This document shows, piece by piece, positions 23,207 to 35,289 of a stretch of DNA of 64,000 nucleotides. The stretch's first letter is position 1. The number at the start of each line of letters is the position of its first letter. This DNA is from Chionoecetes opilio (taxonomy: Eukaryota; Arthropoda; Malacostraca; Decapoda; Majidae). The DNA is taken from the NCBI GenBank assembly GCA_016584305.1, contig JACEEZ010012762.1:82501-146500 (forward strand), in the 5' to 3' direction. A model generated the notes under the pieces. The model did not search any database. It was given only the letters and a program-made list of their open reading frames with translations, and was not told where the DNA came from. The translations under genes were made by a program, and so were the position numbers.

Positions 23207-23587
23207 ACCCATGGGCTGCGGGTGGACTCTTAAGAGGTTTCTCTGGTGGGCTGCGGGTGGCCTCTTAAGAGCGGGGTTTTTAAAGGCATACCAAAACCGC
23301 GGGCTTTAACCCAGGCGGCTACAAATTGGTGTTTGTGTAGTACAACATGGCAACTCGAGATATGCAAGCGCATGCGAGATATACGAGATATACGCGATAT
23401 TACGCTCTAACCCACCCTCTACTTCTACCCCCTGACCGGGCGGATATTCGCCCGGGAAATCTCGCCGCACGACACCAATCTAGCCATACGATGCAGTTCG
23501 CGCCACATTTTTCAACTACGGACCGCCCCTCCCCCCCCTAGACATATTTTGGGGGGTCAAATATATATGGCCAGGTGCGCTACAACA
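23207..23587. other. Intron 7 DNA
   Basis: A direct repeat GGGCTGCGGGTGG(A/C)CTCTTAAGAG at 23214 and 23249, then GAGATATACGAGATATACGCG. No gene. Confidence 0.45.
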
Positions 23588-24908
23588 CCATGAATAATGA
23601 GCCCCAACTGTCTGGGTTTGTTGTCAGAGTTGTCCCTCTCCTAGGTGAATTGCCTACCATGGCTAACAAGTACCACCTACTCGAAATAACCTAAACAGTT
23701 CTGAAAAAAAAGAAAACTGACTGCAGATTTGTGTTCAGCACCCCCCAGAAAAACCTGCACAGCAATTTTTATAAGGATCTGAAATATCAGAAATTTCCAT
23801 TAATTCCAATAATTACCATTTATCTGCATCAAAATTAGATTAGTCACTTAATTCTGGGAGAAGTATTACGATGAAAGGCTAATATGGCGGTAATGTATCA
23901 TGACAACGACAAACCTCACGTCACTAAATCATACCTTTATTTTCTTGTAAAGAATGAAGAATGTGGAGTATGATTTCTTCCTCCATTTCCTTTCCTAATC
24001 GCATTCATCATTATGATGATGAATGTGATTATGTACAACAATTATACCTCCACTTCCCACACTGTCTGGGGGGTTAAGAGCTTAAACTCAAAATGCAGAG
24101 GAGTACTAATAAGAGTGTGTCCTGTTTAGCAGGACTCTTATCCAATCACACATATGCAGGAACATCAATCAAAAGTATGTGCTAAGCTGCACATCATCAC
24201 AGTTAGTAACATCATAAGGGTAGCTGGCTGATGAATCAATCAATCATTGGGGGCATACGCCGGGGGGCGCGTCGCCTCGCCCACCCTACGACGCCACTCC
24301 CGGGGGTCACCACGCGTGCAGGCTCCTTTCCCATACCAAGCAACTCTCGACAAGAGACATCAACTTGCCCCAGCCACGAGCCTTGTGGGCGCCCCCTAGG
24401 CCTCCTCCACGCCGGATTATCTCTTACAGATACAACCCGATGGGAAGGATCGGTTTCAGGGTAGCGTGCCACTTGCCCATATAGCCGAAGTTGGCGCTGA
24501 CGGACTATGCAGGTAATAGGCCTCGATTCAGTCTCACGGTGCAATCGCTGATTTGACACGTAATCATCCCAGCGATACCCCATGATTTTGCGAAGACACT
24601 TATTACCAAAGGCATTGATTCGTCTCTTCAAGTCACTATTTAGTGTCCATGTCTCACAACCATAGAGTAAGACAGGGATCACAAGCGACTTGAAGATCCG
24701 GATCTTTGTCCTCCTGCACAGGTACCGACAACGCCAAATACTCCCGCTGAGCGAGTCCATAACACCGTGGGCTATGCCAATCCGCCGTAAGGCTTCTTGA
24801 CGTGACCCGCCGTCATTAAGTTGGGGCTCGCATGGAAGGCAATTCACCTAGGAGAGGGACAACTCTGACAACAAACCCAGACAGTTGGGGCTCGTTATTC
24901 ATGGAAGG
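23588..24908. mobile_element. Element with about 80-bp inverted ends, filled with LINE DNA
   Basis: 23588-23660 (GAATAATGAGCCCCAACTGT, CTCCTAGGTGAATTGCC) and 24826-24908 are inverted copies. The right end repeats part of itself in tandem (GGCAATTCACCTAGGAGAG twice). 23661-24229 has no match. 24230-24850 is LINE. A further partial end lies at 26067-26100. Confidence 0.6.
24230..24850 (-). pseudogene. 3' end of crab-type LINE with (TGAT)n tail
   Basis: A minus-strand frame of 203 codons covers the reverse transcriptase C-terminal domain: GGSRQEALRRIGIAHGVMDS, RTKIRIFKSLVIPVLLYGCE, LKRRINAFGNKCLRKIMGYR, WRRPRGRPQGSW. Tail ATCAATCAATCATTGGGGGC on the + strand. 5' truncation falls exactly at the inverted repeat near 24835. 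Confidence 0.85.
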
Positions 24909-26303
24909 CAATTCACCTAGGAGAGATACAACTCTGGGGGCGGATGCTGAGAGCGAGTTCGGGCGCTTGATCGACTCGGGCGCCTTGGATTAAGGCAAGC
25001 TGCTCCTACCGCCCATGCTCAAACGAGGAAGCCACCTTATTGGTACCATTTAAGGCGCTGAAACTAAGAGCACGATCCGATCAGATTTAGTGAGCTGCTG
25101 CTGGCCTTTGACAGACATTCATCTACTCTTTTAGGAGGCAAATACAGCCTTGTTACAGTTGCTACAACGTAACAATTGGTGTTTACGTAATAATAGTTTT
25201 GCAAGGTGTGTATGAATCGATAGTGGAAGACTAAATATGGCACTAGGGTGTTAAATGTTGGCGATAGCATAATGTTGTGTGCTGTGAGCTGGTCAGGCCG
25301 GTGGAGCGATTGTATGGTTGTGTTGAGGCAAGATGTCACAGAGGGTGCTCTGGCCGCACTAACATGTTGTACTCTTGGTACATGGTATTATCAAACCACC
25401 AGATATTTAGGAAAATTAAACATACATTCATCTTCACGAGACTTTATTGCAAATCATAAATATAAATGAATTTCAGTAAACTGTACCTAGAATAAGATAA
25501 TGAGAGCAAAATGAAGAGTGTATAAAAAATTTTTTTATAACTTTTTTGATTAAACTCCCTATTATTCCTGTAATTTTGCTTACATTAAATTTTCGCTCAC
25601 AATCTCGGAATCAGCCCACCTTTCCAATTATGATTGTATATGACACGGCCCAATGCAAAAATAAGTAGGTGGTCAAAAATTGCAATGAACATCAAACTTG
25701 TGACGGAACAGCTTTTCGTTATGGCAAGCGTTGCTTCCCTAGCCTTGGTGGTGGTTAGGGCGTGAGGCACACAAATCTGTGTTTTAAGTATATCGGCTGA
25801 TAAATAAGTGTTTTATGCCTTGTGATTGGTCGAAGCTGCCTAAGCGGCGCATGGGCAGGCAACGTGATTGGATAGTAGGATTCTCAGACCAAGACCAACA
25901 CATTAGGTGTTGGAAATATATAATGCAATAACTGGAGGTGTAAGGTCAGGCCAAGGCGCCTGTAATAGTCTCTACATGGGCCTTAGCTGGCCGTAACAAA
26001 GGCGCTTACCTCTTAGGCATTTTTTAGCATCTCCCCCCACCCCCTGACAAAAAACTCTGGGAGGTGGGGCTCGTTAGCCATGGTAGGCAATCCACCTAGG
26101 CCCTCAACCGAAAACTAGACTTACCTGTCAGTAAGAGCATCTGGGACGTAAAAATCATGCTGCAAATTTAAATGATGAACGCCAACAATAAAATTGGGAG
26201 AGTGTCATTGACCGTCTAGCCTCATAAGACATGGGAAAATCTGACATTCAACAGGATGTCAGATTAACAGGAAGATGATGATGATGATGTTTGTTGTTGT
26301 CAG
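24909..26303. other. Rest of intron 7
   Basis: No confident element. The minus-strand frame at 25064-25339 has no family signature. 26067-26100 carries a partial copy of the 23588/24826 inverted end. A (GAT)n run precedes exon 8. Confidence 0.4.
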
Positions 26304-26461
26304 GGTGAGCCAGTGTTGGATGAGATGCTGCAGATGAAAGTCCTGCCGGTGGAGCTTGGCTGGCTTCGGGAGGTGCAAGGAGGACCCATGGAGCCCAACA
26401 AGATCTCGTGGGTCTCAATCAACCAGAAGCTCGTCAAACGTGGTTTGGCCGTTCCTGCCAG
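26304..26461 (+). CDS. Tudor-gene exon 8
   Basis: Residues 336-387 plus two bases (GEPVLDEMLQMKVLPVELGW at the start). An extended-Tudor flank with a predicted C-terminal helix (INQKLVKRGLAVPAR), typical of the 'N..LV..GLA' helix that closes Tudor units. Acceptor TTGTTGTTGTCAG at 26303, donor AG|GTGGGT at 26462, phase 2. Confidence 0.85.
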
Positions 26462-26753
26462 GTGGGTCCTGCAAGATCTTTTTATATATTAGCTTTCAAA
26501 ATTTCTTAGTAATAAAAATTTAAATGTAATTATGCATTAGTTATTGAAATAGATATGATTACAAACACTAAATATGACACTAAAACTATCTTAGCATCTC
26601 TCCTCCCTTCCCTTTCAGTTCCACTCTAATGGTTTACTAACAGCACCAAACCCTTTTTTACCCAAAATGGCGTAGGTGTGTGCCAGGCTTGCACCTTCCA
26701 TGGTTTGGTGCAACACTGTCAACTCAAAACAAACTAGATCAGTATGTCCTTTA

Positions 26754-27250
26754 CCTACCGTAGATAACACTAAAGTTGCCAGGACAACGTTTTTTTTTTA
26801 TTTACAGACGTCTGGTGGCGTTAATACTAACATTTCTACATCCATGATTTCAGGAAAGTTAGAAGGGGCTATCTGGAGAGTCTGTGTCATTTTGTGTCTT
26901 CATCTGTGTCATATTATGGCTATAAATGAATAAATAGCAAAAATAAAATAGAGTGGCGACGTTGGTATACCGGCTGCACTAAGATCGCCATCTAGTGTTT
27001 ATGTTCTGAGTGGCCTCCCGTCGTCGTCGTTGCGCGAAAAAAAAAAGAGTAGGTAAATTTGAAACCATATATACTTGCAGATACAAAGCATAAAACAATG
27101 CTGAAACAGGGTAGATTATAAAGTCATGATATAAACTACTGTGTATCATCTTCAGTGGCACATACAAATCAGTAGTAATGCTATAATTCGTAATATATGG
27201 CAGCTGGCGACATCAGAGCAGGTGGCGACTAAAGTGTTATCTACGGTAGG
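26754..27250. mobile_element. MITE with 27-bp inverted ends
   Basis: CCTACCGTAGATAACACTAA at 26754 and its complement ending at 27250 (TTAGTGTTATC...GGTAGG in the other sense). 497 bp, no frame. Flanks do not show a clear target duplication. The phrase GTTAGAAGGGGCTATCTGGA inside also occurs at 34228. Confidence 0.65.
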
Positions 27251-27592
27251 AACACTCAGACCATGTTCTTCCATCATGCTGTCCTTTCTTTCTCTCTCTC
27301 GCTCTCTCTTACTAAGTTTACTCTAGATTATGGACAGACCACCTAGTTTGTACCGTTGGAAATGTGTTTTTATGGGTTTTTTTTCTTTTTTCTCCAACCT
27401 ATGAATCATGAGACTGGTATGTGAATGATAGTTTTTTAAATTCCTCTTGGTGATAATGTGTCAATGTGTTCTTTGGTGTCAATGAAGAGTAACAGTGGCA
27501 TAAATAACAGGAAATCAAGGATCAGTGTTTGGAGACAAAGTTGCTGAAAAAAAATCTTTGTTAAAATTATCCACTATACCACACTCAATTAA

Positions 27593-28212
27593 CCCCTTCA
27601 CTGCGGATATCAAATTCATAGGACTACCCCCCTGTGCGGCAGGTTTAATTAAAATATAAAATAATTACTGATCATATTTTAAAGTGCCTAAATGAATAGG
27701 ATGCTCATTCCATACCAGAAAATTTATGTTTCGTCTTGGTGGAGGCTACCAGCTAAGTGAAGAGTTACGTCAAAGTGCAGCAACAGGGCCGTGACCGTGC
27801 TGCCAGACGCACAATGAAACTACTTACTACTCAACATAATACAGCTTATTTTGGTACATAAATGCTTCATTCATGCATTCATTCATTCATTCATACTTCT
27901 GTTATATATCCATCAAGAATATATTGAATATCTTGACTATTTAGCCTCGCCATTGAAGTAGAGGGCGCGGCAGCGTCAACACGTCGTACTGTACCGCTTG
28001 ACCTTATTAGTCACACTAACTCACGCAAGCAGAAAAAGAGGTTATATTATATCGCAACACTTGACACTGTTGCCATACAAGCCTATCACAACGAATATTT
28101 ACTCATAATATCATTGAGCGTGCAGTTTAAATACAGAAATCATATATGTACCAGCAGCAGTGAACCCTTAAATAGCTGAGAGACCGTATTTGTACCAGCC
28201 GCAGTGAAGGAG
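27593..28212. mobile_element. piggyBac-like MITE, 620 bp, copy 1
   Basis: TTAA|CCCCTTCACTGCGG ... CCGCAGTGAAGGAG|TTAA. TTAA target duplications lie on both sides; the same site in the 3' LTR (CAATTAATAGAG) has one copy. No transposase. The second copy, 57221-57840, has the same length in opposite orientation. Confidence 0.9.
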
Positions 28213-28333
28213 TTAATAGAGAGTGGGAGTTTTGTCTACCCCGTTTGTAATGAGGGAGGAATTGTGGGCTTCCATGTAGGGGGAGAGTAGTAATGTAAGA
28301 TAGTTATAATGGTATTGTGTATAAATTAAGGTA

Positions 28334-29106
28334 CCATATTTTACGGCTTATAAGACGCTGTATCTTGGAAGACGCACCCTGATTTTGGAAAGAAATTTCT
28401 AGAAAAAATAAAATAAACAGACCACCAAAACTGTTGTCCGATATACAGTCATTTTCACACAAGAACACATTCATTATCTTCATTCAGCATTGCTCATCAG
28501 CCGTTTTTTTTTCTAGCTTGTATGCGATAGTATAAGTAAATTGTCATGTTGGCTGGCTGAACATGTATACGCAGGTCGGACGGCGGTAGTGAAAACAAAC
28601 CAGACTGCGGCGGTGTGCAGCTGCGTGCCTGCCTGGCGTGCCGATCAGCTGTGTCTGGTTTTGTCGTCCTGAGTGTAAACACCTTCACGTCCTCCCGTGC
28701 CTCACTACGTTGCCTGCCTCCTGTGCCACACCACGTATTGTTTGAATTTTCCTGTATGCGTGTAGTATTTGTGATGGCTGCACGTACATAAGTATGCAAA
28801 CTTTCATCAAAGGTAACAAACAAAGTTCCTTATACACGGAATGGCTGTTGGCGCCAATCTGCCGAGGCGGAATGGCTCCTGCCAGTACCGCAGTAAACAT
28901 CACAGCGTGAAGACAGATTAGTTGATTTGAATGTCTTATAGTATTTGAAATACTTGTAACAGATAAGTACTGAGGTTTCATCATATAAGAGGCTGAATTG
29001 AATAGCTACCTAAGCTAACCCACAACATTAGTCTTGGAAGACGCATGAATATTTTTCAGGGTATTTTTTTGGGGAAAAAGTGCGTTTTATAAGCCGTAAA
29101 ATACGG
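28334..29106. mobile_element. TIR family I element, copy 1
   Basis: TA|CC(A/G)TATTTTACGGCTTATAA at both ends in inverted orientation, 773 bp. Pre-insertion sequence AAGGTAATTTAAG is preserved in the 3' LTR at 40636-40648. Contents (GGCGCCAACAGCCATTCCGT in antisense) match copy 2 at 32729, reversed. Confidence 0.9.
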
Positions 29107-29604
29107 TAATTTAAGTAAAATATAGGTATTGGGAAATTGTAAATTAACAATCCCAGTGGTATTGACCCTTGCCACCTTGATTATTAATGACTGGTTTGGT
29201 CGTAAGCAGCTGTTGTTATATTTTCCCCTCAGATACGTTGACACGTAGATATGTAAACATTCGTGGCAGCCCCGCCGCCCGCGGCTCAACACTAACGGAG
29301 AAATGGCATTTTGAAAATTTAGAAAGGGTGAAAGGGCACGGAAAGGAGGGGGGCTAGAAAAAGGCTCTGGATCTAGTATTGATGTACATGTCACTACTTC
29401 ATAACACACCATAAATGATGGCGTACAAGTCGACTCTTAAGAGCCTGAAAAAATCTTCAAAACTAGGGGTCGACTTATACGGCTTGTGGATAACGTGTGG
29501 GTATTTTCTTATGACGGAGATGGTTATAAGGGGTGGATGCGTGAGGACAAGCAGCATGGGTATATAGTCGGGTATAACACTCGGGTATATAGTCACAGAG
29601 ACGA

Positions 29605-29690
29605 GCAATCAATCAATCAATCAATCATTGCATCATTGGGGGCATACGCACTGGGGGCGCGTCGCCTCGCCCACCCCAGCTGACTACCAA
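29605..29690 (-). pseudogene. Very short LINE 3' end with (TGAT)n tail
   Basis: CAATCAATCAATCAATCATT followed by GGGGGCATACGCACTGGGGG and GTCGCCTCGCCCACCC matches the last bases of the 24230-24850 LINE; severely 5'-truncated. Confidence 0.75.
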
Positions 29691-29822
29691 AACAAACAAC
29701 GGAGTTTTTGGCTCTAGGTCATAAATTATTAAAATTTTCTCCCATAATCAACTGCACTGCACTACTAAGCCTGAAGCTTCTTTAATAAATATGTTTTTGT
29801 ATATAATTCCCATTCGGAAGTA

Positions 29823-30555
29823 CACACAACCCTCGTTTTCCCGGACTAATAGGGGGGAGCACTGGTCCGGGAACTGCAAAAGTCCGGGAATCGCAACAGT
29901 CCGAGGCAATTACCCACAACTGGACGTTTATCCTACTCTAGTATTTACTGTCCGGCAACCGCCAATATCAATTGCCGTGGACTTTTACGTCACTTTGTTG
30001 TTGTTTTTAGGGCTGCGAGGATCCCTTGGGGGAACACTGATACCTGGTTATATCCTATGATGCTATCACAGGCGCTGTAGTTGACCTGTCTTCCTCAGGA
30101 AGGCACAGGTGATGCGGATGACAGCGTGTTGCCGGGAGGGGTGGACGCCAGCAGGGTGGGCAGGTCACAGGTGGCGACGTTCAGGGTGAGGAGTTGAGAC
30201 CACTCCCACTACACGGTGGGAGTGGGGACACTGCAGCAGAAAGTGTTCAATTGTCTCAGAGACGTTCCTGCACCAGGGGCAGTGGGGGTCAGGGGACTGA
30301 CAGAGGGGGTGCAGGTGAACCGTGAGTGTCGTGTGCCAAAATGTAAACAATACGACCGCTGAGCATGCTGCCACCTGGCGGGAGGCGCAGACACTGACCA
30401 GTGGTGACAGGAGACGCTCGGACCGCCGGACAACTTTGTCAATTTACAGACTGGACCAGGCATTTGTCCGAGACTGACATATCCCCGGACCTCGGATTTT
30501 GTCCGGTAAATCCGATATCCGGGAAATGGAGGTCCGGGAAAACGAGGGCTGTGTG
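29823..30555. mobile_element. Tigger-like element, TIR family C, copy 2
   Basis: 733 bp, ends CACACAACCCTCGTTTTCCC / complement with one change, TA on both sides. The internal LINE-derived segment occurs once (minus strand CPWCRNVSETIEHFLLQCPH). The block GGCGCTGTAGTTGACCTGTC also occurs in the 4188 copy. Confidence 0.87.
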
Positions 30556-31567
30556 TATAGTGCATAATGAATAAATAAAATGACGAAGAGGTAAACATCT
30601 GACGCCACGTTTGAAATACCTACCACAAGTGGGTGATGGATCCCAAAATTTCCGGAGGTATGTTTTCCTCTGACTCGGTGGCTGGTGGTGGTCGCAACCT
30701 CCCGCTACCTCCAACTTTTCGGTGAAGTGGGAGGAAAATGTGCTAGTGTGATACCCCCTTTAGCCTTGTTGGCCTGTTCAGTGTATAAGGGTCATTAAAC
30801 TTGAGTGTTGGCAGTGTAACGGACCCATAGTTTCATAGCCGTGTGGGGTTGGTGGCGCCACGGGCTGGTTTTTTTCACATATGCAAATGGCGGAGGGCAC
30901 CGGTAAGTGCAGTCCAGTCATACTACCGTGTTTTACTATAATATACAGTATGTAGCGGTACTATCAGGGGACTGTGGTGTTTTTCAAGTGAAAACAAGAG
31001 GCGGACCTATAGTAAAGATTCATATCTTTATATGAGTGGTGTAGTGTTATGTGTTTTGGCGACAGGTTACCGTGTATCGTACCGTAGCCTAGCCACATTT
31101 AAGCTTTGGCCAACCAGTACCCTACCGTATTTTGTGGGCCGACTTATATGGCAAGTATAGGCCTAACCCGTAATCTTGAGGTTGACTTGTACGCCGCCAT
31201 TTACGGTAAATATTACAGTGATTCACGCAAATAATGTAGATAAGACATATTTAAATCTAGCCGGACACTCCCTTTAAAGTTAATCTCTTGCTAGCTTCTC
31301 TAATTAAGACGAAAAGTTGTATATATCAACTTCTATATATAAGTGAAAAACCAAGGACGTGTCCTGGCAACACAGTGACTATCCCGCCGCGTCACTTAAG
31401 CCGGGTTGATAGCTCTGACGCAGAAACACTCAACTCCTCCTTTCCCCGCCTGCCTGAATAATGCCCATGCAATTTTTGATTAAGTCCTCCGAGCCATTTC
31501 GACCCTCCTATACACCTGATAAGTACCTTAGTTCATGCTAGCTGGGGTATTGTGTTGGGAATATATA

Positions 31568-32243
31568 CATTGGTCCCTCACTTTTGGCGACTCAATTTGG
31601 CAAAACACAGTATTGGCGATAGATTGGATATGATACCATAATCCCAATTTGGCGCTTTAAATTCACTTTTGGCGAGACGCGCGCTGACGTTGGCCCAGAA
31701 TGCACCACCCGCAAGCGTCCATGTTTCTTATTTTCCCAGCAGCGATCTTGACGACTGCGCTGTTTTTTGCTCCAAGTGATGGTACCTTTGGTGTTTCGCG
31801 CTAAGACTATGGCATCTACAAGTACCGGTGGTGGTGTTGGTTCGAGGAAGCCAAGTGACGATAAGGACAAGGGCAATAAAGTGGAGAAACTTGAGTGGAG
31901 GAAAGGTAAACACACAGCCACAACCACCACCGCCTACACAACCACCACACTAACTCGTCTCACCAGGCCTAACTAAATAATTCATGGTAAATAACATTAT
32001 TGCCTATTTTATCTATTGTCTTTTATATTGCTGTTAATGTTTAATGTATAATGTCTTTGCTTTTAAGCAATTAAAGTACGAAAATGGAGGTCAAAACGGA
32101 GAACTCGTGCCTCGTCAAAGACTAATGGATACTTTTTCCGTTGAAAGTACTATTCGCGTTTGGCGAAATTTACTTTTGGCGAAATTTACTTTTGGCGATG
32201 GTTTGGCAAGACTAATTATATCGCCAAACGTGAGGGACAACTG
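31568..32243. mobile_element. Non-autonomous Tigger-like element, TIR family F
   Basis: 676 bp, TA|CATTGGTCCCTCACTTTTGG ... complement of CAGTTGTCCCTCACG|TA. TTTGGCGA motifs repeat inside both ends. The short + frame at 31767-31976 (Lys/Thr-rich) is not a recognisable transposase. Confidence 0.83.
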
Positions 32244-32304
32244 TAGGTTGGTTTTTTGGAGGTAAGAATTCAATTAAATATTTCCTGTATCATAATTTTT
32301 CACA

Positions 32305-32728
32305 GCTGGTGCCCCGAGTGAGGAATATTCTAGGGCATGCTATTCAAAGTGGCCGTTGTGGGACATAGTCTGTGCCCACCACAACAGATAAATGATGGAG
32401 CTTAGGTGATGTGTTTTGGGGCGTCAGGACAGACAGCCTTGACCCAACCGTCGCGTAACAACCTTCCGCCAGTTAGATAATTATATTGGCAGTGGTTACG
32501 TAGTTAGTTGTTGTAACAATAGATGTGGTGATTGAAATTAGGGCTGGTTACGCGTCTTGGCAGACAGAACTAATGGTACTTCCACCATGTAATAAATAAT
32601 TTAAAATTTAAGTTACTACTTTGTAATCGTGTAAATAATCATGGCAGAATTAGCAAAAAGTTCCTTATCTGCTAAAATAGGGTGGATTACATGAATATAT
32701 AAAGAGTGTAAAGACGCACCTAAGACTA
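32305..32728 (+). other. BEL/Pao primer-binding site and leader
   Basis: TGGTGCCCCGAGTGAGG at 32307 is a tRNA-primer-type site two bases past the LTR. The rest is untranslated leader up to the family I insertion. Confidence 0.6.
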
Positions 32729-33499
32729 CCGTATTTTACGGCTTATAAGACACACTTTTTTGCCAAAAAAAATACCCTGAAAAACACTTGCGTCTTCCAA
32801 GTTGAAAGTTGTAGGAGGTTAGCTTAGGTAGCTATTCAATTCAGCTTCTTATATGATGTAACCTCAGTACATACCTGTTAAGAGTATTTAGAATACCATT
32901 AGACATTCAAATCAACTACCAATCTGTCCTCACCCTGTGATGTTTACATGATACTGGCTGGAGCCTTTCTGCCCCGGCAGATTGGCGCCAACAGCCATTC
33001 CGTGTATAAGGAACTTTGTTCGTTACATTAGATTACATTTTTTATACCTATGTATATGCAGCCACCACAAATGCTAAACGCATACAGGAAAATTAAAACA
33101 ATACGTGGTGTGGCACAGGAGGCAGGCAACGTAGTGAGGCACGGGAGGGCGTGAAAGGTGTTTACACTCAGGACGACAAAGCCAGACTCAGCTGATCGGC
33201 ACGCCAGGCAGGCACGCAGCTGTGCACCGCCACAGTCTGCTTTGTTTTCACTCCCGCCGTCTGACCTGCGTGCACATGTTCAGCCAGCCAGTATGAAGGT
33301 TTACTTATACTATTGCATAAAGCTAGAAATTAAAAATGGCTGATGAGCAGTGTTTAATCAAGATAATGAATAGTGAGTGTGTTGTGTGAAAATGACTACA
33401 TATATCGGACATTTTTTTTTCTTTTTCCCATCAGAAATTTCCTTCTAAAATCAGGATGTGTCTTCCAAGATGCAGCGTCTTATAAGCCGTAAAATACGG
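32729..33499. mobile_element. TIR family I element, copy 2, in BEL gag leader
   Basis: 771 bp, CCGTATTTTACGGCTTATAA ends, TA target duplication (32727-32728, 33500-33501). Reverse orientation to copy 1. No transposase frame. Confidence 0.9.
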
Positions 33500-33501
33500 T
33501 A

Positions 33502-35220
33502 CTCCTTTTAACTACTAGTTTAAAGACTATTCTGCCATTGTTAAAAATTCAATGGGATAAATATGAAGAAGCTTACCTAGTTTATGTAGTTGAATTAAGA
33601 GAAGATGGGGATAATGACTAAATTCACCAATGTGTGATCAAGTATGAACAAGAATGTCAAATATATCTTGATAAGATACTTGAATATGATGAATTACTAG
33701 ACTGTTCTCAAAACTTAACAGCAGGTAAACCTCTTTACCCCAAAATAAACTACCAGACTTGTCACTACCTCAGTTTTCAGGGGAAAATTGGTTCTACTGG
33801 GATAAATTCAAATTTATCTATAATAATATAAGCGAAAGTGTGTGTGTGTCTGTGTGTGTGTGTGTCCGCGATAGGTGCCGCCCCCCGTGGCGGAATCCCA
33901 TCATATGGCACAGTTTTGGAACCAGCTCGACCAGGGGCACATTTTAAGCTTATGAGATGATCCAATCACTTTTTTTTTTTTTTTTTTTAGCAGCCTATTA
34001 GCAAGAATTGTGAAAAAAAATGTGGGTTGCGAGAATTGAGGAAACCTTGATGTAGGGTGATGGGTAATGGGTGAGTGAATGGGTGGGGTGATGGGTAATG
34101 GGTGTGGGGTGATGGGTGAGTGAATGGGTGAGGGAATAGGTGGGGGGTGATGGGTAATGGGTGTGTGGTGATGGGTAATTGGTGAGTGAATGGGTGGGGG
34201 GTGATGGGTAAGGCATTAATACAAAGTTAGAAGGGGCTATCTGGAGTCTGTGTTTGGTGGGCCGAAGGCCCACCAAACACAGGTGGTGGGCCTTGCCCAC
34301 CAGTAGCCTTCCGCAGGAGCTAGCCAAAAAGTCCGCCCGGAGGGCGGCTTTGCGGCTAGTTAATGATAAAGCTGACTTAACAGAGGTGGATAAATTAACA
34401 AATTTGTTGAGTCAGTTGAGAGGTCCTGCTTATTTACTGATAAAGGAATTAACAATTGAAAAAGCCAATTATAATGTGGTTCTCAAGATTCTTAAGGATA
34501 ATTTTGAAGATAAGAGACTTAATTGTAAAGAACCTTTTTTGCAGGTTTGTGGATCTACCAAGTCCTTCTCATAATTTCAAAGAATTAGAAGATTTCAGAG
34601 TTACTTTGAACTGCACCCTAAGAGCAATAGAAGCTCATAAGCCCTTGGTTGAGTCAGACTGGATGGTCAGTATTATGATATGGAGAAAATTACCAACCAG
34701 GATGCGTGACCGTTTAAATCAGAGGTATAATACTAATTGCTTCACGGTCAAACAAATAGAAGAGGGACTATTGCAGGAGTGTAAATATTTGCAGGGTATA
34801 GAGTAGGAGACCCCCAAAGGGAGATAGGGAGTGTTAGACCTAAGGAAAATCAGCTATATCAGCCACTCTTAGAATTTAAAGATCCCTCGTTAGTGGGTTA
34901 GTGGGTAGGCGCCTCGCGCCTGCTTAAGTTGCGGTGGTCAAACAGCCTGTAGTTAAAATTCAATTAACTCATCCAACCAGTAAACCACAAAGGCCTACTC
35001 AAATAAGAGGCACAACCCCAAACTCCAGGGCTACTTATAGTGAAGTCAGAAGAAATTGTGTCTTCTGTGAGGGGGAACATCCACCCTCCAAATGTTATGT
35101 CTATCCAGATGGTGCCACTAAGTTTAAAAGGTTAATGAGCCTGGGTAATTGCCTAACCTGTGTCATTGGTAAATATGCTTTTTATTGCATACCCTATGAA
35201 TTTAAGTACTTGTAGGAAAT
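33502..35220 (+). pseudogene. BEL/Pao gag remnants
   Basis: Fragments in order: N-terminal coiled region (KIQWDKYEEAYLVYVVELRE; KYEQECQIYLDKILEYDELL), the DUF1759-type motif LPQFSGENWFYWDKFKFIY (33762-33830), then, after an insertion, DKADLTEVDKLTNLLSQLRG (34363 on) and VESDWMVSIMIWRKLPTRMR, and a zinc-knuckle-like C..C....H.....C (NCVFCEGEHPPSKCYVY, about 35060). Frameshifts at about 33625, 34560 and 34810 break it. Gag packages the element's RNA. Confidence 0.82.
33831..34362. mobile_element. Insertion in BEL gag ending in a GC-rich hairpin
   Basis: It splits gag between 'FIYNN' and 'NDKADLTEV'. Contents: a (GT)n tract at 33836, poly(T) at 33969-33988, a GGGTGATGGGTAATG minisatellite (about 34055-34212), then a hairpin-prone end at 34254-34362 (GGTGGGCCGAAGGCCCACC; AGTCCGCCCGGAGGGCGGC; TTGCGGCTAGTTAAT). 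Confidence 0.6.
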
Positions 35221-35289
35221 GTAAACAGTCTATTCAGAACATAGCTCTTTGTCCTAACAGTGATATTAACTCAGACCCTACAGGAGTTA

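Larger units (their letters stand above)
29409..31206. mobile_element. TIR family J element with nested insertions
   Basis: Ends CC(A/G)TAAATGGCGGCGTACAAG-like: left at 29409 (CCATAAATGATGGCGTACAAG region), right complement CTTGTACGCCGCCATTTACGG at 31185-31206. The right side is followed by TA; the left flank is degraded. Contains a LINE tail at 29605-29690 and a family C element at 29823-30555. Confidence 0.65.
27559..32304 (+). repeat. 5' LTR of the BEL/Pao element, split by four insertions
   Basis: Collinear with the 3' LTR at 40493-41219 once insertions are removed: a piggyBac-like MITE at TTAA (27593-28212), family I at TA (28334-29106), family J (29409-31206) and family F at TA (31568-32243). 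The uninterrupted 3' LTR gives the empty-site sequence for the first two and the last. Ends TTTTTCACA before the primer-binding site. Confidence 0.88.

Noticed and set aside
34055..34212. Tandem GGGTGATGGGTAATG as a possible CRISPR-like array
   Set aside because: Eukaryotic minisatellite without unique spacers.
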